DNA of 64,000 nt from Candidatus Heritagella intestinalis (GCA_904420555.1 CAJFVO010000001.1:1-64000), one strand, 5' to 3'. Positions 7,177 through 17,109 are shown, counted from the first letter of the stretch. Notes: generated by a model from the letters alone, not told the origin. Program-made: numbers and translations.

Positions 7177-7206
7177 TTGACAGATTTCTGGCTTCTATTT
7201 TATAAT
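7177..7206 (+). promoter_or_regulatory. Promoter of the AraC-type regulator gene
   Basis: TTGACA (7177-7182) and a perfect TATAAT (7201-7206) are separated by 18 nt. This consensus sigma-A promoter places the transcript start near 7213. It rules out the longer in-frame start at 7177, which is the -35 box itself. The 7012-7278 interval also holds the control region of the divergent sugar operon, for which no clear promoter was found. Confidence 0.85.
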
Positions 7207-7278
7207 GAAAATGAAGATTGTAAAGAGCGGATATTGCCTTGTTTTGGTATGATCTTGCTTTTGAAAGGGGAGATTCTT

Positions 7279-8127
7279 TTGCCTGCCTTTTACGAGGCTT
7301 TAACTCATAAGGACCCATCCTTCCCGGTGATTTTCCACCTGGACTTTCTTTCCGGCACCCAGGGCGGGGTGGAGGCTGCCCATTGGCATGAGGGGATTGA
7401 GCTGCTGTATTGCATGGAGGGGGCCGCTCTGGTCATGGCCGACCGGGAGCCGTGTCGGATGACAGCGGATACGCTGGCCGTGATTCCCTCCGGTTCTGTC
7501 CACTATATATCACCGGACGCCCCGGAGGGCTGCCGCTATTACTGCCTGATTGTGGAACCTGCCCTTTTGGCGGAATCCTCTTTTTCTTTCCAGACGGTAC
7601 GCCTGGAAAGGCGCACCGATGACCCTCTGGTGCTGGTGCATTTTCGCCGGTTGATAGAGGAAATGGCGGCCAAAGACAAGTATTACAAAGAAGCGGTGCG
7701 GGGAGAAATTTACCTGCTCTTCACCAGCTTGTACCGATACCATTCCCTGCCGGGCAGCCTTTCCCAAGGGTCCCGGCAGGATGACGCAGTCAAATCAGCG
7801 ATCTTGTATCTCCGGGCCCATTTCCGGGAGAAACTCACCGTGGACGCGGTGTGCCGTCATGTGGGTTTCAGCAAGTATTACTTTTGCCGGATGTTTAAAG
7901 AATCTACAGGCCGTTCTGTGCTGGAATATATCCACTACCTGCGGTGCGCCGCTGCCCGGAACCTCCTGGAAACCGGGAAATACAATATCTCCGAAAGCGC
8001 ACGGCTCAGCGGTTTTCCCGATGTTTCTTATTTCACCAAGGTGTTCAAGAAACAGATGGGAATTCTTCCTTCCCAGGTTGGCCGGGAAGGGGGGACGTCT
8101 CCACAGGATACTTCTCGGAACTGGTGA
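7279..8127 (+). CDS. AraC-family transcriptional regulator with cupin sensor domain
   Basis: This 282-residue regulator has an N-terminal cupin-like ligand domain (HWHEGIELLYCMEG near residues 35-48) and a C-terminal double helix-turn-helix (about residues 174-262: LTVDAVCRHVGFSKYYFCRMF and ISESARLSGFPDVSYFTKVF). The start is the TTG at 7279, because AAGGGGAG lies 7 nt upstream and the consensus promoter lies further up. It is divergent from the sugar isomerase/oxidoreductase operon and is probably its sugar-responsive activator. The inducer is unknown. Confidence 0.88.
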   Translation: MPAFYEALTHKDPSFPVIFHLDFLSGTQGGVEAAHWHEGIELLYCMEGAALVMADREPCRMTADTLAVIPSGSVHYISPDAPEGCRYYCLIVEPALLAESSFSFQTVRLERRTDDPLVLVHFRRLIEEMAAKDKYYKEAVRGEIYLLFTSLYRYHSLPGSLSQGSRQDDAVKSAILYLRAHFREKLTVDAVCRHVGFSKYYFCRMFKESTGRSVLEYIHYLRCAAARNLLETGKYNISESARLSGFPDVSYFTKVFKKQMGILPSQVGREGGTSPQDTSRNW

Positions 8128-8150
8128 ACGTATTTGTTCCATTGTATAAC

Positions 8151-8193
8151 AAAGCCGCCTGACATCCATCATGGATGCCAGGCGGCTTTTTCA
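8151..8193. terminator. Terminator between the AraC gene and the V-ATPase operon end
   Basis: AAGCCGCCT (8152-8160) pairs with AGGCGGCTT (8180-8188), with an extra inner stem ATCCA/TGGAT, followed by TTTTT on the plus strand. It separates convergent transcription units. The minus-strand T tract is weak. Confidence 0.85.
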
Positions 8194-8206
8194 GCAGGCA
8201 GGAGGC

Positions 8207-8821
8207 TTATCCTGCTTTACTTTTTTGCTTCTTAATAACCTTCAGCCGGGAGAATTCTTCCCGGTCCTTTTCTTCCAGCGCGTCGGTAATGAACTTCACT
8301 GTCTCCTCAAAACGGGGAATCATGATGTTCTTCAGAGCGTTAGCGCGCTTCTGGGTCTTTTTGATAGCGTCTGCCAGCCGGTAAACGCTATTCTCCACCT
8401 CAGCCAGCTCGGCAGTCAGCTCTTTCACCTCATTGAACTTATTATAAGCCTTATCCAGTGCATCGTTGGAGCTGTGCAGGCCAAAGGGAATCGGGTAATA
8501 GGTCTTGCTCAGGGAAACCATGGGGATTTCCACACCCATGACGCTGCGGTAAGCCACGTGGAGATTTTCCTCCTGAGGCACGGTCTGGGCCAGCTCGCCA
8601 CAGATACCCAGGGTGATATTGGCCCGCTGCAAAGCCCGATAGGCCTCTTCGTAGGTAGAGTCAATTTTTCCCTGAATGGCGTTGGCCCGGTCAATGAGGC
8701 CCATCATTTCCCGAATCAGAATGTTGCGTTTCCGGTCCAGGAGTTCAAAGCCGGTGCGGGCCAGGGTCAGGGATTTTTTCGTGGCCAACAGGTTGCCCTT
8801 GGTTGGGACGACTTGTGCCAT
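8207..8821 (-). CDS. ntpD: V-type ATP synthase subunit D
   Basis: This 204-residue protein is the central rotor stalk subunit of a V-type ATPase. It matches the family from end to end (MAQVVPTKGNLLATKKSL at the start, FGLHSSNDALDKA, and the long C-terminal helix QKRANALKNIMIPRFEETVKFI). It forms an antiparallel coiled coil inside the A3B3 head. It is the last gene of the operon, 14 nt after subunit B, with AAGGAGGTG upstream of the ATG. Confidence 0.95.
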   Translation of the reverse strand: MAQVVPTKGNLLATKKSLTLARTGFELLDRKRNILIREMMGLIDRANAIQGKIDSTYEEAYRALQRANITLGICGELAQTVPQEENLHVAYRSVMGVEIPMVSLSKTYYPIPFGLHSSNDALDKAYNKFNEVKELTAELAEVENSVYRLADAIKKTQKRANALKNIMIPRFEETVKFITDALEEKDREEFSRLKVIKKQKSKAG

Positions 8822-8835
8822 AGGGCTTCACCTCC

Positions 8836-10263
8836 TTAGCCTTCGCTGCTCTCAGCGCTTTCGGGAGCGGCGTCCACTACAGCGCCTTTGGCCTTTTCAT
8901 AATACTTATCCAAAATCTCATCGTCCACACGATCCAGCTCTTCTCTGGGCAGATAGGTCAGCAGCTTCCAGCCCAAATCCAAGCTCTCCTCGATGGTGCG
9001 GTTCTCATTGAATCCCTGGTTCAGGAACTGGGATTCAAACTTCTTTCCAAACTCAATATACTGCTTATCCGTGGGGGAGAGCTCCTCCTCACCGATAACA
9101 GAAGCCAGGGAACGGGCGTCCATCACATGGGCATATGCCGCAAAGAGCTGGTTAGACAGAGCCGAATGGTCCTCACGGGTGTAGCCGGCGCCGATGCCGT
9201 CTTTCATCAGACGGGACAGGGAGGGCAGCACAGAAACCGGGGGATACACGCCGCTGCCGGCCAGAGCACGATCCAGTACGATCTGGCCCTCGGTGATGTA
9301 GCCGGTCAGGTCGGGCACCGGGTGGGTGATGTCGTCGTTGGGCATGGTCAGAATGGGAATCTGGGTTACGCTGCCGTTTTTGCCCCGCACCATGCCGGCC
9401 CGTTCATACAGGGAGGCCAGGTCGGAATACAGGTAGCCGGGGAAGCCCTTTCTGCCGGGAATCTCGCCCTTGGAGGAGCTGAATTCACGCAGGGCCTCGG
9501 CATAGGAAGTCATGTCCGTCATAATTACCAGCACGTGCATATCCCGCTCAAAAGCCAGATATTCTGCCGCCGTCAAAGCGCAGCGGGGGGTCAGGGTACG
9601 CTCGATAATGGGGTCGTTGGCCAGATTCAGGAACATCACCACTTTAGACAGTACGCCGGACTCGTCAAAGGACTGCCGGAAGTACTCGGCAACGTCGTTT
9701 TTCACGCCCATAGCTGCGAACACAATGGCAAAATTATCGCCGGTAGCATCCTTAATCTTGGCCTGCCGGGCAATCTGCACAGCCAGCTCGTTGTGGTTCA
9801 TGCCGGAACCCGAGAAGATGGGCAGCTTCTGGCCGCGAATCAGGGTCATCAGCACATCGATCGAGGAAATACCGGTGTTAATGTAGTTTTTGGGATATAC
9901 GCGGGACACCGGGTTAATGGGCGTGCCGTTGATATTGGCCCGCTTAACCGGGAAAATATCCCCCAGCCCGTCAATGGGACGGCCGGCGCCGTCGAATACA
10001 CGGCCCAGGATCTCGGGGGAAAGGGGCAGCTCCATGGGCCGCCCCATGAGGCGGGTACGGGTGTTGTCCAGAGAGATCCCGCGGGTTCCCTGGAATACCT
10101 GTACCACAACCCGGTTCCCCTCCATCTGTACCACACGGCCCTGGCGCAGGGACCCGTTTTCCAGACGAATGGTGACGATTTCCTCAAAGGAAGCGTCCTG
10201 CACGTCATCCAGTACGATGAGGGAACCATTGATTTCTTTTACGCCAATATAATCAAGAATCAT
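8836..10263 (-). CDS. ntpB: V-type ATP synthase subunit B
   Basis: This is the 475-residue non-catalytic nucleotide-binding subunit of the V1 head. Visible features are [21 protein letters not shown] in the position of a P-loop but without the GKT signature, as expected for B subunits, then [29 protein letters not shown] and the [22 protein letters not shown] region. The start at 10263 ([11 protein letters not shown]) is preferred to a longer frame from 10299 because it fits family length. It alternates with subunit A in the hexamer. Confidence 0.95.
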   Translation of the reverse strand: MILDYIGVKEINGSLIVLDDVQDASFEEIVTIRLENGSLRQGRVVQMEGNRVVVQVFQGTRGISLDNTRTRLMGRPMELPLSPEILGRVFDGAGRPIDGLGDIFPVKRANINGTPINPVSRVYPKNYINTGISSIDVLMTLIRGQKLPIFSGSGMNHNELAVQIARQAKIKDATGDNFAIVFAAMGVKNDVAEYFRQSFDESGVLSKVVMFLNLANDPIIERTLTPRCALTAAEYLAFERDMHVLVIMTDMTSYAEALREFSSSKGEIPGRKGFPGYLYSDLASLYERAGMVRGKNGSVTQIPILTMPNDDITHPVPDLTGYITEGQIVLDRALAGSGVYPPVSVLPSLSRLMKDGIGAGYTREDHSALSNQLFAAYAHVMDARSLASVIGEEELSPTDKQYIEFGKKFESQFLNQGFNENRTIEESLDLGWKLLTYLPREELDRVDDEILDKYYEKAKGAVVDAAPESAESSEG

Positions 10264-10345
10264 GATATACCGCCATTTCTCCGTGCGACCGTATTGCACT
10301 GCACAGGCGTCTTCGCACGGGGGACGCCCGTTTTGCAGAGAATCC

Positions 10346-12106
10346 TCAGGACTCGAGGACCCCGGCCATCTTTTCGTCGATCTCCTTACGATATTGATCG
10401 AAGATCTCCAAATGGTCGTTGGGGATGTCGTACTTCATCTTTACCAGCTTGTCAAAGAGGCCGGTCTCCAGAATGGAGGAGATGGGCACGGCAGCCGCCA
10501 CCAGCTGATGGGCCTTCTGGTAAAGATGGAGGATCACTTCCATCATCCGCTTCTGCTTTTCCAGGGGGACGAAAGTATCGTCGGCATGGAAGGCGTTCTG
10601 CTGGAGGAAGCCTACCCGGATGACCCGGGCCGTTTCAATGACCAGCTTCTGATCATCAGGGAGCACGTCAGAGCCAATGAGCTTGACGATTTCCATAAGC
10701 TGGTTTTCTTCCTGCAGCAGGCGGTTGATGCTCTTGCGGTATTTGACAAATTCCGCCCCCACATGCTCCGTATACCAGGAATCCAGATCGGTGAAGTATT
10801 CGCTGTAGCTGGAAGTCCAGTTGATAGCCGGATAATGGCGGGCATAGGCCAGGGATTTATCCAACGCCCAGAAGCAGCGGGTAAAACGCTTGGTGTTCTG
10901 GGTGACAGGCTCGGAGAAGTCGGAGCCCTGGGGAGACACTGCGCCGATAATGGTCACAGAGCCATCGGTTCCGTTGAGGTTGTCCACCATGCCGGCCCGC
11001 TCGTAGAATTCAGACAAACGGGAGGGCAGATAGGCGGGGAAGCCTTCTTCTGCAGGCATTTCTTCCAGACGGCCGGAGATCTCGCGTAGAGCCTCGGCCC
11101 AACGGGAAGTGGAGTCAGCCATAATGGCCACATGATAGCCCATGTCCCGGTAATATTCCGCCAGGGTAATGCCGGTGTAAATGGAAGCCTCACGGGCTGC
11201 CACAGGCATATTGGAGGTGTTGGCGATGAGGGTGGTGCGGTCTGTCATGGGACGGCCGCTCTTGGGGTCAATCAGTTCGCTGAATTCGTCCAGCACCTGG
11301 GACATCTCGTTGCCGCGTTCGCCGCAGCCCACATAGATGATAATGTCAGCGTCGCACCACTTTGCCAGCTGATGCTGGGTCATGGTCTTGCCCGTACCGA
11401 AACCGCCGGGAATCGCCGCTGTGCCGCCTTTTGCAATGGGGAACAGGGTGTCGATGACACGCTGGCCGGTAATCAAAGGCACCCGGGGAGAGAGGCGCTT
11501 GCTCACCGGGCGGGGCGTCCGGATCGGCCAGCGCTGGCACAGGGTGAGCTTATGTTCCACGCCCTTTTTGTCCCGCAGGGTTACGATGGTGTCGTTGACA
11601 CGATAGGAGCCGTTGGGGGCTACGGAAACCACCTCGCCGGAAAGGGCAGGGGGAACCATGCACTTGTGGCGGATAATGGGGGTCTCCGGGCATTCGGCGT
11701 AGAAATCGCCGCCGCTGAGAATATCCCCGGGCTTTACCGTCACGGTCACGTCCCACAGACGCTCCGTATCCAAAGCAGATACGCTGCTGCCGCGGTTGAT
11801 GAAGGAACCGCTTTCCTCGGCAATGGCCTTCAGGGGACGCTCAATGCCGTCGAAAATATTGTCCAGGATGCCGGGGCCCAAAGTCACATTCATGGGACTC
11901 CCGGTGCCCACCACAGGCTCCCCCGGGCGCAGGCCGGTGGTTTCCTCATATACCTGGATGGTGGTGAATTCACTGGTAATGCCGATGATCTCGCCCACCA
12001 GGCGCTCATTTCCCACATAGACCATCTCCATCATGGAGAAGCTGCGAGCGCCGCGGACAGTGACCACCGGGCCGTTTATTCCAAAGATTACGTCTTTCTT
12101 TTCCAT
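10346..12106 (-). CDS. ntpA: V-type ATP synthase catalytic subunit A
   Basis: This is the 586-residue catalytic subunit. The Walker A motif [13 protein letters not shown] lies near residue 235, the GERGNEM segment carries the catalytic glutamate, and [20 protein letters not shown] is typical. The A-specific non-homologous insert (about residues 115-200) precedes the P-loop. It hydrolyses or makes ATP coupled to ion flow through the membrane rotor. The upstream gap of 69 nt to subunit E has only a weak ribosome-binding site (AAAGG at about 15 nt), so translation may depend on the preceding gene. Confidence 0.96.
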   Translation of the reverse strand: MEKKDVIFGINGPVVTVRGARSFSMMEMVYVGNERLVGEIIGITSEFTTIQVYEETTGLRPGEPVVGTGSPMNVTLGPGILDNIFDGIERPLKAIAEESGSFINRGSSVSALDTERLWDVTVTVKPGDILSGGDFYAECPETPIIRHKCMVPPALSGEVVSVAPNGSYRVNDTIVTLRDKKGVEHKLTLCQRWPIRTPRPVSKRLSPRVPLITGQRVIDTLFPIAKGGTAAIPGGFGTGKTMTQHQLAKWCDADIIIYVGCGERGNEMSQVLDEFSELIDPKSGRPMTDRTTLIANTSNMPVAAREASIYTGITLAEYYRDMGYHVAIMADSTSRWAEALREISGRLEEMPAEEGFPAYLPSRLSEFYERAGMVDNLNGTDGSVTIIGAVSPQGSDFSEPVTQNTKRFTRCFWALDKSLAYARHYPAINWTSSYSEYFTDLDSWYTEHVGAEFVKYRKSINRLLQEENQLMEIVKLIGSDVLPDDQKLVIETARVIRVGFLQQNAFHADDTFVPLEKQKRMMEVILHLYQKAHQLVAAAVPISSILETGLFDKLVKMKYDIPNDHLEIFDQYRKEIDEKMAGVLES

Positions 12107-12175
12107 TTGAAAGTACCAAGCCTTTCTGTGGGGGCCCTTGGGGAGCCTCCACGGGATTGATGCCGACCGGCGGCG

Positions 12176-12772
12176 TTACTGGACCCGCAGGCCCGAATTT
12201 TCTTCAAACCATTCCCGCTGGTTTTCCAGCAGGGCGTCCAGCGTGTCGTCTGCCACCAGGCCCATTTCCAGGTTTTGTGCCCGGATGCCGCCCAGACGGA
12301 TGCTTTCGTCCGCCCGGAATTCACAGCCGGCCCCAAAGGCCTTTTGCAGGGCGTCCTTCATAGACAGGTCTTCCGAGCGCAGATACAGCACGGTGCCGGG
12401 TTTGACAAAAGTCTTTGCAATCTCCTTGCAGTGGCGCTCCATCCAGGCCGGATAATCGGGGCTGGCGGCAAATTCCTTCAGCTTTTCGCCGGCCTGCTGA
12501 AACACAGACTCCATAATCTGCTGCCGTTTTTCCAGAAGCTCCCGCCGGGCGTCCATTTCCCGATGGGCCATTTCCTTTGTAATGTTGTTGCGCATCTGCG
12601 CCATTTCCTTCTGAATCAGCTGATATGCTTCCCGAAGGACCTCGTCTTCTGCTTCACTGAGCTCTTTTTCTTTGAATCTTTCTACTTCTTCTTCAATCTT
12701 CCGGCGCTGTTCCTCCGCATAATGGTGGATGGCCTGATTGAATTTACTGAGCTTTTCTTCATTGGTAACCAT
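12176..12772 (-). CDS. ntpE: V-type ATP synthase subunit E
   Basis: This 198-residue protein is the peripheral stalk subunit E. The N-terminal two thirds are a charged coiled coil (about residues 5-105, rich in Glu, Lys, Gln and Arg). The C-terminal domain carries GIRAQNLEMGLVADDTLDALL, a family-typical end. It pairs with the G/H subunit encoded at the head of the operon to hold the A3B3 head static. TGGAGGG lies upstream of the ATG. Confidence 0.9.
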   Translation of the reverse strand: MVTNEEKLSKFNQAIHHYAEEQRRKIEEEVERFKEKELSEAEDEVLREAYQLIQKEMAQMRNNITKEMAHREMDARRELLEKRQQIMESVFQQAGEKLKEFAASPDYPAWMERHCKEIAKTFVKPGTVLYLRSEDLSMKDALQKAFGAGCEFRADESIRLGGIRAQNLEMGLVADDTLDALLENQREWFEENSGLRVQ

Positions 12773-12797
12773 TCCCTGGCTCCCTCCATTCTGCGAG

Positions 12798-13106
12798 TTA
12801 TATCTTCACACCGATGGCTTCCCGCACATACCGGGTAATGGAATCCTTGGTGCGGCCGTTGCCGTGGCGGTCGGGAATTTCTACGATCAAAGGCCGCTTG
12901 CGGTTGAGCTTAAAGTCATACACCAGCTCCGGGCAGAGGGTAAGCAGCCGCTCCGTAATCAGAACAACCGCCACATCCTCCATCTCCATGGCCTTTGTAA
13001 GCTCCCGGCGCACCTCATCGGCTTCATGCACCACAACGCCCTCAATTCCAGCCAAGCGCATGCCAACCTGGGTATCCACGTTGTCGCTGATCAAATAAAA
13101 GCGCAT
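12798..13106 (-). CDS. V-type ATP synthase subunit F
   Basis: This 102-residue protein is the small rotor subunit F (called NtpG in Enterococcus). It begins with MRFYLISDNVDTQVGMRLAGI, continues with VAVVLITERLLTLCPELV, and ends with SITRYVREAIGVKI, all typical of the Rossmann-like F subunit. The start at 13106 has GCAGGTG upstream; the longer frame from 13145 runs into the hairpin described next. It binds subunit D on the central axle. Confidence 0.9.
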   Translation of the reverse strand: MRFYLISDNVDTQVGMRLAGIEGVVVHEADEVRRELTKAMEMEDVAVVLITERLLTLCPELVYDFKLNRKRPLIVEIPDRHGNGRTKDSITRYVREAIGVKI

Positions 13107-13123
13107 GAAATCACCTGCTTTCC

Positions 13124-13168
13124 AAAAAATAAGGGCCCGCTGCAAAACCGGAATTTTGCACCGGACCC
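13124..13168 (-). terminator. Intra-operon attenuator hairpin after the proteolipid gene
   Basis: On the minus strand GTGCAAAA...TTTTGCA (stem at 13141-13147 with 13154-13160), extended by GGGTCC/GGGCCC, is followed by TTATTTTTT. This has the form of an intrinsic terminator between subunit K and subunit F, inside the operon. Partial termination here would give more K message than F-E-A-B-D message. Confidence 0.65.
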
Positions 13169-13276
13169 CTGGTCAAAGGCTTTGAAACCGCCCCAAGAGA
13201 GGAAGCGGCGGCTTCCATTCTGCGGCGCCCGCCTCAGAACCAGCCTTTTCGGGCCGGGCCCGTGTTTTTCAGTCTA

Positions 13277-13720
13277 TTAGAACTTGTTGAGGATCAGGAT
13301 GGCAATCAGCAGGCCATACAGAGCAATACCTTCGCCCAGAGCCACAAAGATGATAGCCTTACCAAAAGCCTTGGGATCCTCAGAGGTGGCGCCGATAGCA
13401 GCGGGAGCAGCAGCGGCAACAGCCACACCGCCGCCTACACCAGCGATGCCAACCGCCAGAGCAGCAGCGATCATGCCCAGGCCGGCGGTCAGGTCAGGAG
13501 CAGCGGAAGCCACTGCATTGGCAGCACCGGCAGCGTCGGTGCTGGCAGCGGAAGCAATCATGGGAGCGGCCAGTACCACCAGGCAGACAACTGCAAAGGA
13601 GGCCAGCTGACGGAGAAAAGCGCGGGAAGGCTTTGCGCCGCGCTTCACAGCGCGTCTTGCATACCAAACGGACAGAGCCAGAAATACCACAGGCAGGGCC
13701 ATCAAAATCACAGTAGACAT
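13277..13720 (-). CDS. ntpK: V-type ATP synthase proteolipid subunit K
   Basis: This 147-residue membrane protein forms the rotor ring. Four membrane segments are seen, at about residues 1-22, 38-60, 78-105 and 120-145. The second pair is a typical c-type hairpin (GIAGVGGGVAVAAAA, then ALGEGIALYGLLIAIL with the ion-binding Glu). The first pair is joined by a basic loop (YARRAVKRGAKPSRAF) and does not look like a second c hairpin. The residue after the glutamate is Gly, with no Ser/Thr/Gln beside it, which hints at protons rather than sodium; this is only a hint. The start ATG at 13720 has GGAGG 7 nt upstream. Confidence 0.9.
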   Translation of the reverse strand: MSTVILMALPVVFLALSVWYARRAVKRGAKPSRAFLRQLASFAVVCLVVLAAPMIASAASTDAAGAANAVASAAPDLTAGLGMIAAALAVGIAGVGGGVAVAAAAPAAIGATSEDPKAFGKAIIFVALGEGIALYGLLIAILILNKF

Positions 13721-13786
13721 AGTAAATACCTCCAAGTTTTACGAGTTTCAAAAAGATAAAGGGTATATATGTAGCCGCGCAGAAGC

Positions 13787-15733
13787 TCAATCCTTTCTGC
13801 GCACGGTTACCGGAGTAAAGGGACGGCCATCGCCGTCAAAGAAGCGGCTGAACATCTCGTAGAATTCAAGACGCAGCACTTGGATTCCCACCAGCAGGGC
13901 TTCCAGAGCGGTAATCAGGGCGTTGCCGATTATCACAACGATTACATAGCCAATGCCGCTGGTCATTTCCGCCAGGGTAAAGACCACCACCATCATGCCG
14001 GCGTGGACCAGCACAAAGGCGCCCACACGGAGGAAGGAAATGGTGTTACTGGCGTAGCTCAGCAGATACTCAAAGACCTCAAAGAAGTTCTGCATGATAA
14101 ATTCGCCCCACTTTTTCGGCAGGGGATGGGGCTTGTGTTCCACAAAGTCCCCCAGCACTTCCCGGAAGAAGATAACCAGCAGCGGCAGAACAATCAGGCA
14201 GATCACATAGGGCAGGGTCACAATGGTCTGTCCAGTGATCATCTGCAATCCAAAACCCAAAACCAGCGCGGTGTAAAACACAAATCCCGCCACGCCGTTG
14301 GGGCCAAACAGGGCGCTTTCATAGCGGTGACGCTTCAGGCTGGAATAGATATTGATGAGGATTGCGACCATCACCAAAACAATACCCATTCCCACAGCGC
14401 CATAGATAATCATGTTGGTGGTTGCAGGCTCCATCACCTCTACGGGCTTCTCTTCCAAGCCAAACAGCGCATGGTACAGGGGATCCAGGGCGTGTTCAAA
14501 TCCGAACACCGAGCCGAAGATCAGGCCGAAGACGGCGGAAGAAATACCGCAGGGAATCAAAATCTTGCCAAGCGCCATTTTTTTCAGCCGCCACATCAGG
14601 TAGCCGATAATAGAAACACACAATCCTTGGCCAAGGTCGCCGAACATGATGCCGAAAAGCAGGATATACGTAATGGCCACCAAAGCGGTGGGATCCACTT
14701 CGTCATAAGCCGGCAGGCCATACAGGTCCACAAAGAATTCAAAGGGCCGGAAGGGCTTCTTGTTCTTCAGCTTGACAGGCGGGGAGTGAATCATTTCATT
14801 TTCCGCTGCGTCAAAGGTGTATTCTACAGATTCCATTTCATCCAGGACCGCCCGGAATTCTCCTTCCATTTCAGCGGGAATCCATCCGGTCAGCACAAAG
14901 TTCCCGTGATACCGGGCCGCATACCGGCGGATGCTGAAGTAGGTGGATTTTTCCGTTAGCCAGGAGAAGATCAGGTTGCAGCGGCCGGCTTCCTTTTTCC
15001 AGTATTGCTCCATGCGGTCATCTAATTGTTCGATGAGGTTCAGCTGCTTCTGCAGCTCGCCCCGCAGGGATTCCAGAGCGGTCTCCGGTGTGCCGGTCAT
15101 TTCCGTCAGACGGACCCGCTCAAAATAAAGGCTGGAAAAAATCCGGTCCACTTCGGCCACCTGCTCGATGGGGGAGAAGTAAACGCCCCAATAGTATTGA
15201 GAGTCCTGGGAGCAGGGGAAAAAGATGATATAGGGATTCTCGGTAAAGGAATTGAGTTTTTCATAGCTCTCCCGGGGCAGGCAGCCAAACCGCGCTTTGA
15301 TGTAATCGCAGGCGTGCACCTCGTCCAAATTCAGGTTCAGTCCCACAAAGTGCTTTACCCGGGAAATACAGTCGTTTAACTCGGTAATTTTTTGCTGGGT
15401 AGCGGAGCGCTGGGCCTGCAGGTCATTGCCAAAAGAGGCAAAGGAGCGGCAGTAGGCTCGGGCCTCCTCTAAATCCCCGCTGTAAGCGACGGTTTGTTCT
15501 TCGCTGAGAAGGGAAGGCTTTTTTCGAATCCGCGCTGCGGCTTCCGTAAGCTCCTGTAAAGGCCCCGCAAAGGGGTCTTCTTCATTGATGGGGGAGAAGC
15601 CCGAGGTATCGGAATAAAATGAAAGGGAATTGTCGGGGTGAAAAGCGCCGGAGCGGCCACAGGCAGCAGCTACGCTGTCCAGTTCGGACATCCGTCCGAT
15701 AATGCTCATGACTTTAATCTTTAAAACAGCCAA
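13787..15733 (-). CDS. ntpI: V-type ATP synthase subunit I (a subunit)
   Basis: This 648-residue protein is the membrane stator that forms the ion half-channels. The N-terminal half is cytoplasmic, with coiled coils (about residues 50-120 and 210-250). The C-terminal half has about seven membrane helices, starting at VDPTALVAITYILLFGIMFGDLGQG. The family motifs FGDLGQG, NTISFLRVGAFVLVHAGMM and LEALLVGIQVLRLEFYEMF are present, the last carrying the essential arginine helix. The start codon is TTG at 15733, with GGGG about 8 nt upstream, 16 nt after the AC39 subunit gene. Confidence 0.93.
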   Translation of the reverse strand: MAVLKIKVMSIIGRMSELDSVAAACGRSGAFHPDNSLSFYSDTSGFSPINEEDPFAGPLQELTEAAARIRKKPSLLSEEQTVAYSGDLEEARAYCRSFASFGNDLQAQRSATQQKITELNDCISRVKHFVGLNLNLDEVHACDYIKARFGCLPRESYEKLNSFTENPYIIFFPCSQDSQYYWGVYFSPIEQVAEVDRIFSSLYFERVRLTEMTGTPETALESLRGELQKQLNLIEQLDDRMEQYWKKEAGRCNLIFSWLTEKSTYFSIRRYAARYHGNFVLTGWIPAEMEGEFRAVLDEMESVEYTFDAAENEMIHSPPVKLKNKKPFRPFEFFVDLYGLPAYDEVDPTALVAITYILLFGIMFGDLGQGLCVSIIGYLMWRLKKMALGKILIPCGISSAVFGLIFGSVFGFEHALDPLYHALFGLEEKPVEVMEPATTNMIIYGAVGMGIVLVMVAILINIYSSLKRHRYESALFGPNGVAGFVFYTALVLGFGLQMITGQTIVTLPYVICLIVLPLLVIFFREVLGDFVEHKPHPLPKKWGEFIMQNFFEVFEYLLSYASNTISFLRVGAFVLVHAGMMVVVFTLAEMTSGIGYVIVVIIGNALITALEALLVGIQVLRLEFYEMFSRFFDGDGRPFTPVTVRRKD

Positions 15734-15749
15734 ACAGGATCCACCCCTT

Positions 15750-16793
15750 TCATATAGAATTCAAAACCGTCAGCAAACTGGCGATCTCATCAGAGGGGAC
15801 CTGATACCGGATCCCTTCTATAATATTCGTAATATCGTGCAACTCGATTTCCATGAGGAAGACGTAAGAGAGCATTACCACCACAGGATGGGTAGAAAAA
15901 CGGATTTTATGCCGGCAGATAAGATATTCTACCCGGGTCATCAGGAATTCGCTGGCGTCTACATTGCGAATCCTCTTGCCCAAGGAGGTCTTTTCCAAAG
16001 CCTCCCGAGCCTTCTGCGGCGTTTCGGCTTCCAGCAGAGCGTCAATGTGGCGCTCCCTCAAAGTGCCGAAGGGAAGCAGGCTGCTTCTGATAAAATCTGG
16101 CCCAGAATGGTAATTAAATTTCAAACGCACGATATAGGTGTAATTCTGAATATCAATATAGGCATTGAACAGCTCATATAATTCCCGTTGGGTTTCCCCG
16201 TGGGTGCTCTTCTGAATAATGGAGAACACCTGGGAATAGAGGTACTGATACAGCGCCTTTTCAATTCCAAAGTAATCCAAAGGCTGCCCGGCTGCCGGCC
16301 GGAAGCGCTGCAGCAGGGAATGATAGGGAGTCCGGGCCACGGCCTGGAGCAGGTCGTCAAAGCTTTTGATGCGGCCCAAAGCCAGCAGGTCAATCCGGGT
16401 GTGGCGGTTCAAATACTCCGGCATATTAAACAGGTATTCCTCCGGGGAACCGGCCATGAGATGGGAGACGCTGTGAATGATCTGTTCGATTTCCGCCCGT
16501 TCCAATAGGTATTGGGAGAAATGTTCGCCTACCGATATTTCATAGCGGCAAAGGGAAGCGCAGTCTTCAAACACCCGCTGGCGCAGAAGGCTCTCTAAAC
16601 GTCCCCGGTGGATGTCGTTTTCATTGATACCGGAAAGGATCCTCCCGTAAGAGGTGCGGCTCTTTAAATAGGCGGCAATTTCGGAAACAGACCGGCAGGC
16701 CAGAAGCTCCTGGTAGCTTTGTGGCGTGAGCCGCCGGCCATACATGGCCCGGGCTTTGGCCAAAACAACATTGGATGACAGATTTGAAAGCAT
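15750..16793 (-). CDS. ntpC: V-type ATP synthase subunit C (AC39/NtpC)
   Basis: This 347-residue protein links the rotor ring to the central stalk. It is mostly helical, with family features such as LAKARAMYGRRLTPQSYQEL near the N-terminus, the Y-rich NAYIDIQNYTYIVRLKFNY and the C-terminal FLMEIELHDITNIIEGIRYQ. The gene starts 4 nt after the G/H gene, and its ribosome-binding site (AGGAGCG) lies within the end of that gene, which implies translational coupling. Confidence 0.92.
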   Translation of the reverse strand: MLSNLSSNVVLAKARAMYGRRLTPQSYQELLACRSVSEIAAYLKSRTSYGRILSGINENDIHRGRLESLLRQRVFEDCASLCRYEISVGEHFSQYLLERAEIEQIIHSVSHLMAGSPEEYLFNMPEYLNRHTRIDLLALGRIKSFDDLLQAVARTPYHSLLQRFRPAAGQPLDYFGIEKALYQYLYSQVFSIIQKSTHGETQRELYELFNAYIDIQNYTYIVRLKFNYHSGPDFIRSSLLPFGTLRERHIDALLEAETPQKAREALEKTSLGKRIRNVDASEFLMTRVEYLICRHKIRFSTHPVVVMLSYVFLMEIELHDITNIIEGIRYQVPSDEIASLLTVLNSI

Positions 16794-16797
16794 AGGT

Positions 16798-17109
16798 TCA
16801 CGCTCCTATCACGCGAGATACCAGCTCCTGTATCCACTGGGCGGATTGATTCGCATAGGCCTCGTCCAGGTTTTGGGCGAGTTCCTGATATTTTTTGACC
16901 GAAACCTTCCAGGCTTCTTCGGCAGCGGCGCGTTCCTGGGGCTCGTTCATGGCGATTCTATGGCGGGCTCGTTTCAGGTATTCTGCGCGTATATCTTCCC
17001 GTTTTTTAACGATGTCTTTTTCGGTTTGCACTTTTTCCAGCTGTGCGGCATCGGTAATTTCCCGGGCCTTTCGATCCATGTCGACGATTTGCTTTACCAT
17101 ATTCTGCAT
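16798..17109 (-). CDS. V-type ATP synthase subunit G/H (peripheral stalk)
   Basis: This 103-residue protein is almost entirely a charged helix (ARHRIAMNEPQERAAAEEAW) and heads the operon, the usual place for the NtpF/AhaH-like peripheral stalk subunit. It should form a heterodimeric coiled coil with subunit E. Sequence conservation in this family is low, so the call rests on length, composition and position. AGGAAGGAGG lies upstream of the ATG at 17109. Confidence 0.8.
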   Translation of the reverse strand: MQNMVKQIVDMDRKAREITDAAQLEKVQTEKDIVKKREDIRAEYLKRARHRIAMNEPQERAAAEEAWKVSVKKYQELAQNLDEAYANQSAQWIQELVSRVIGA

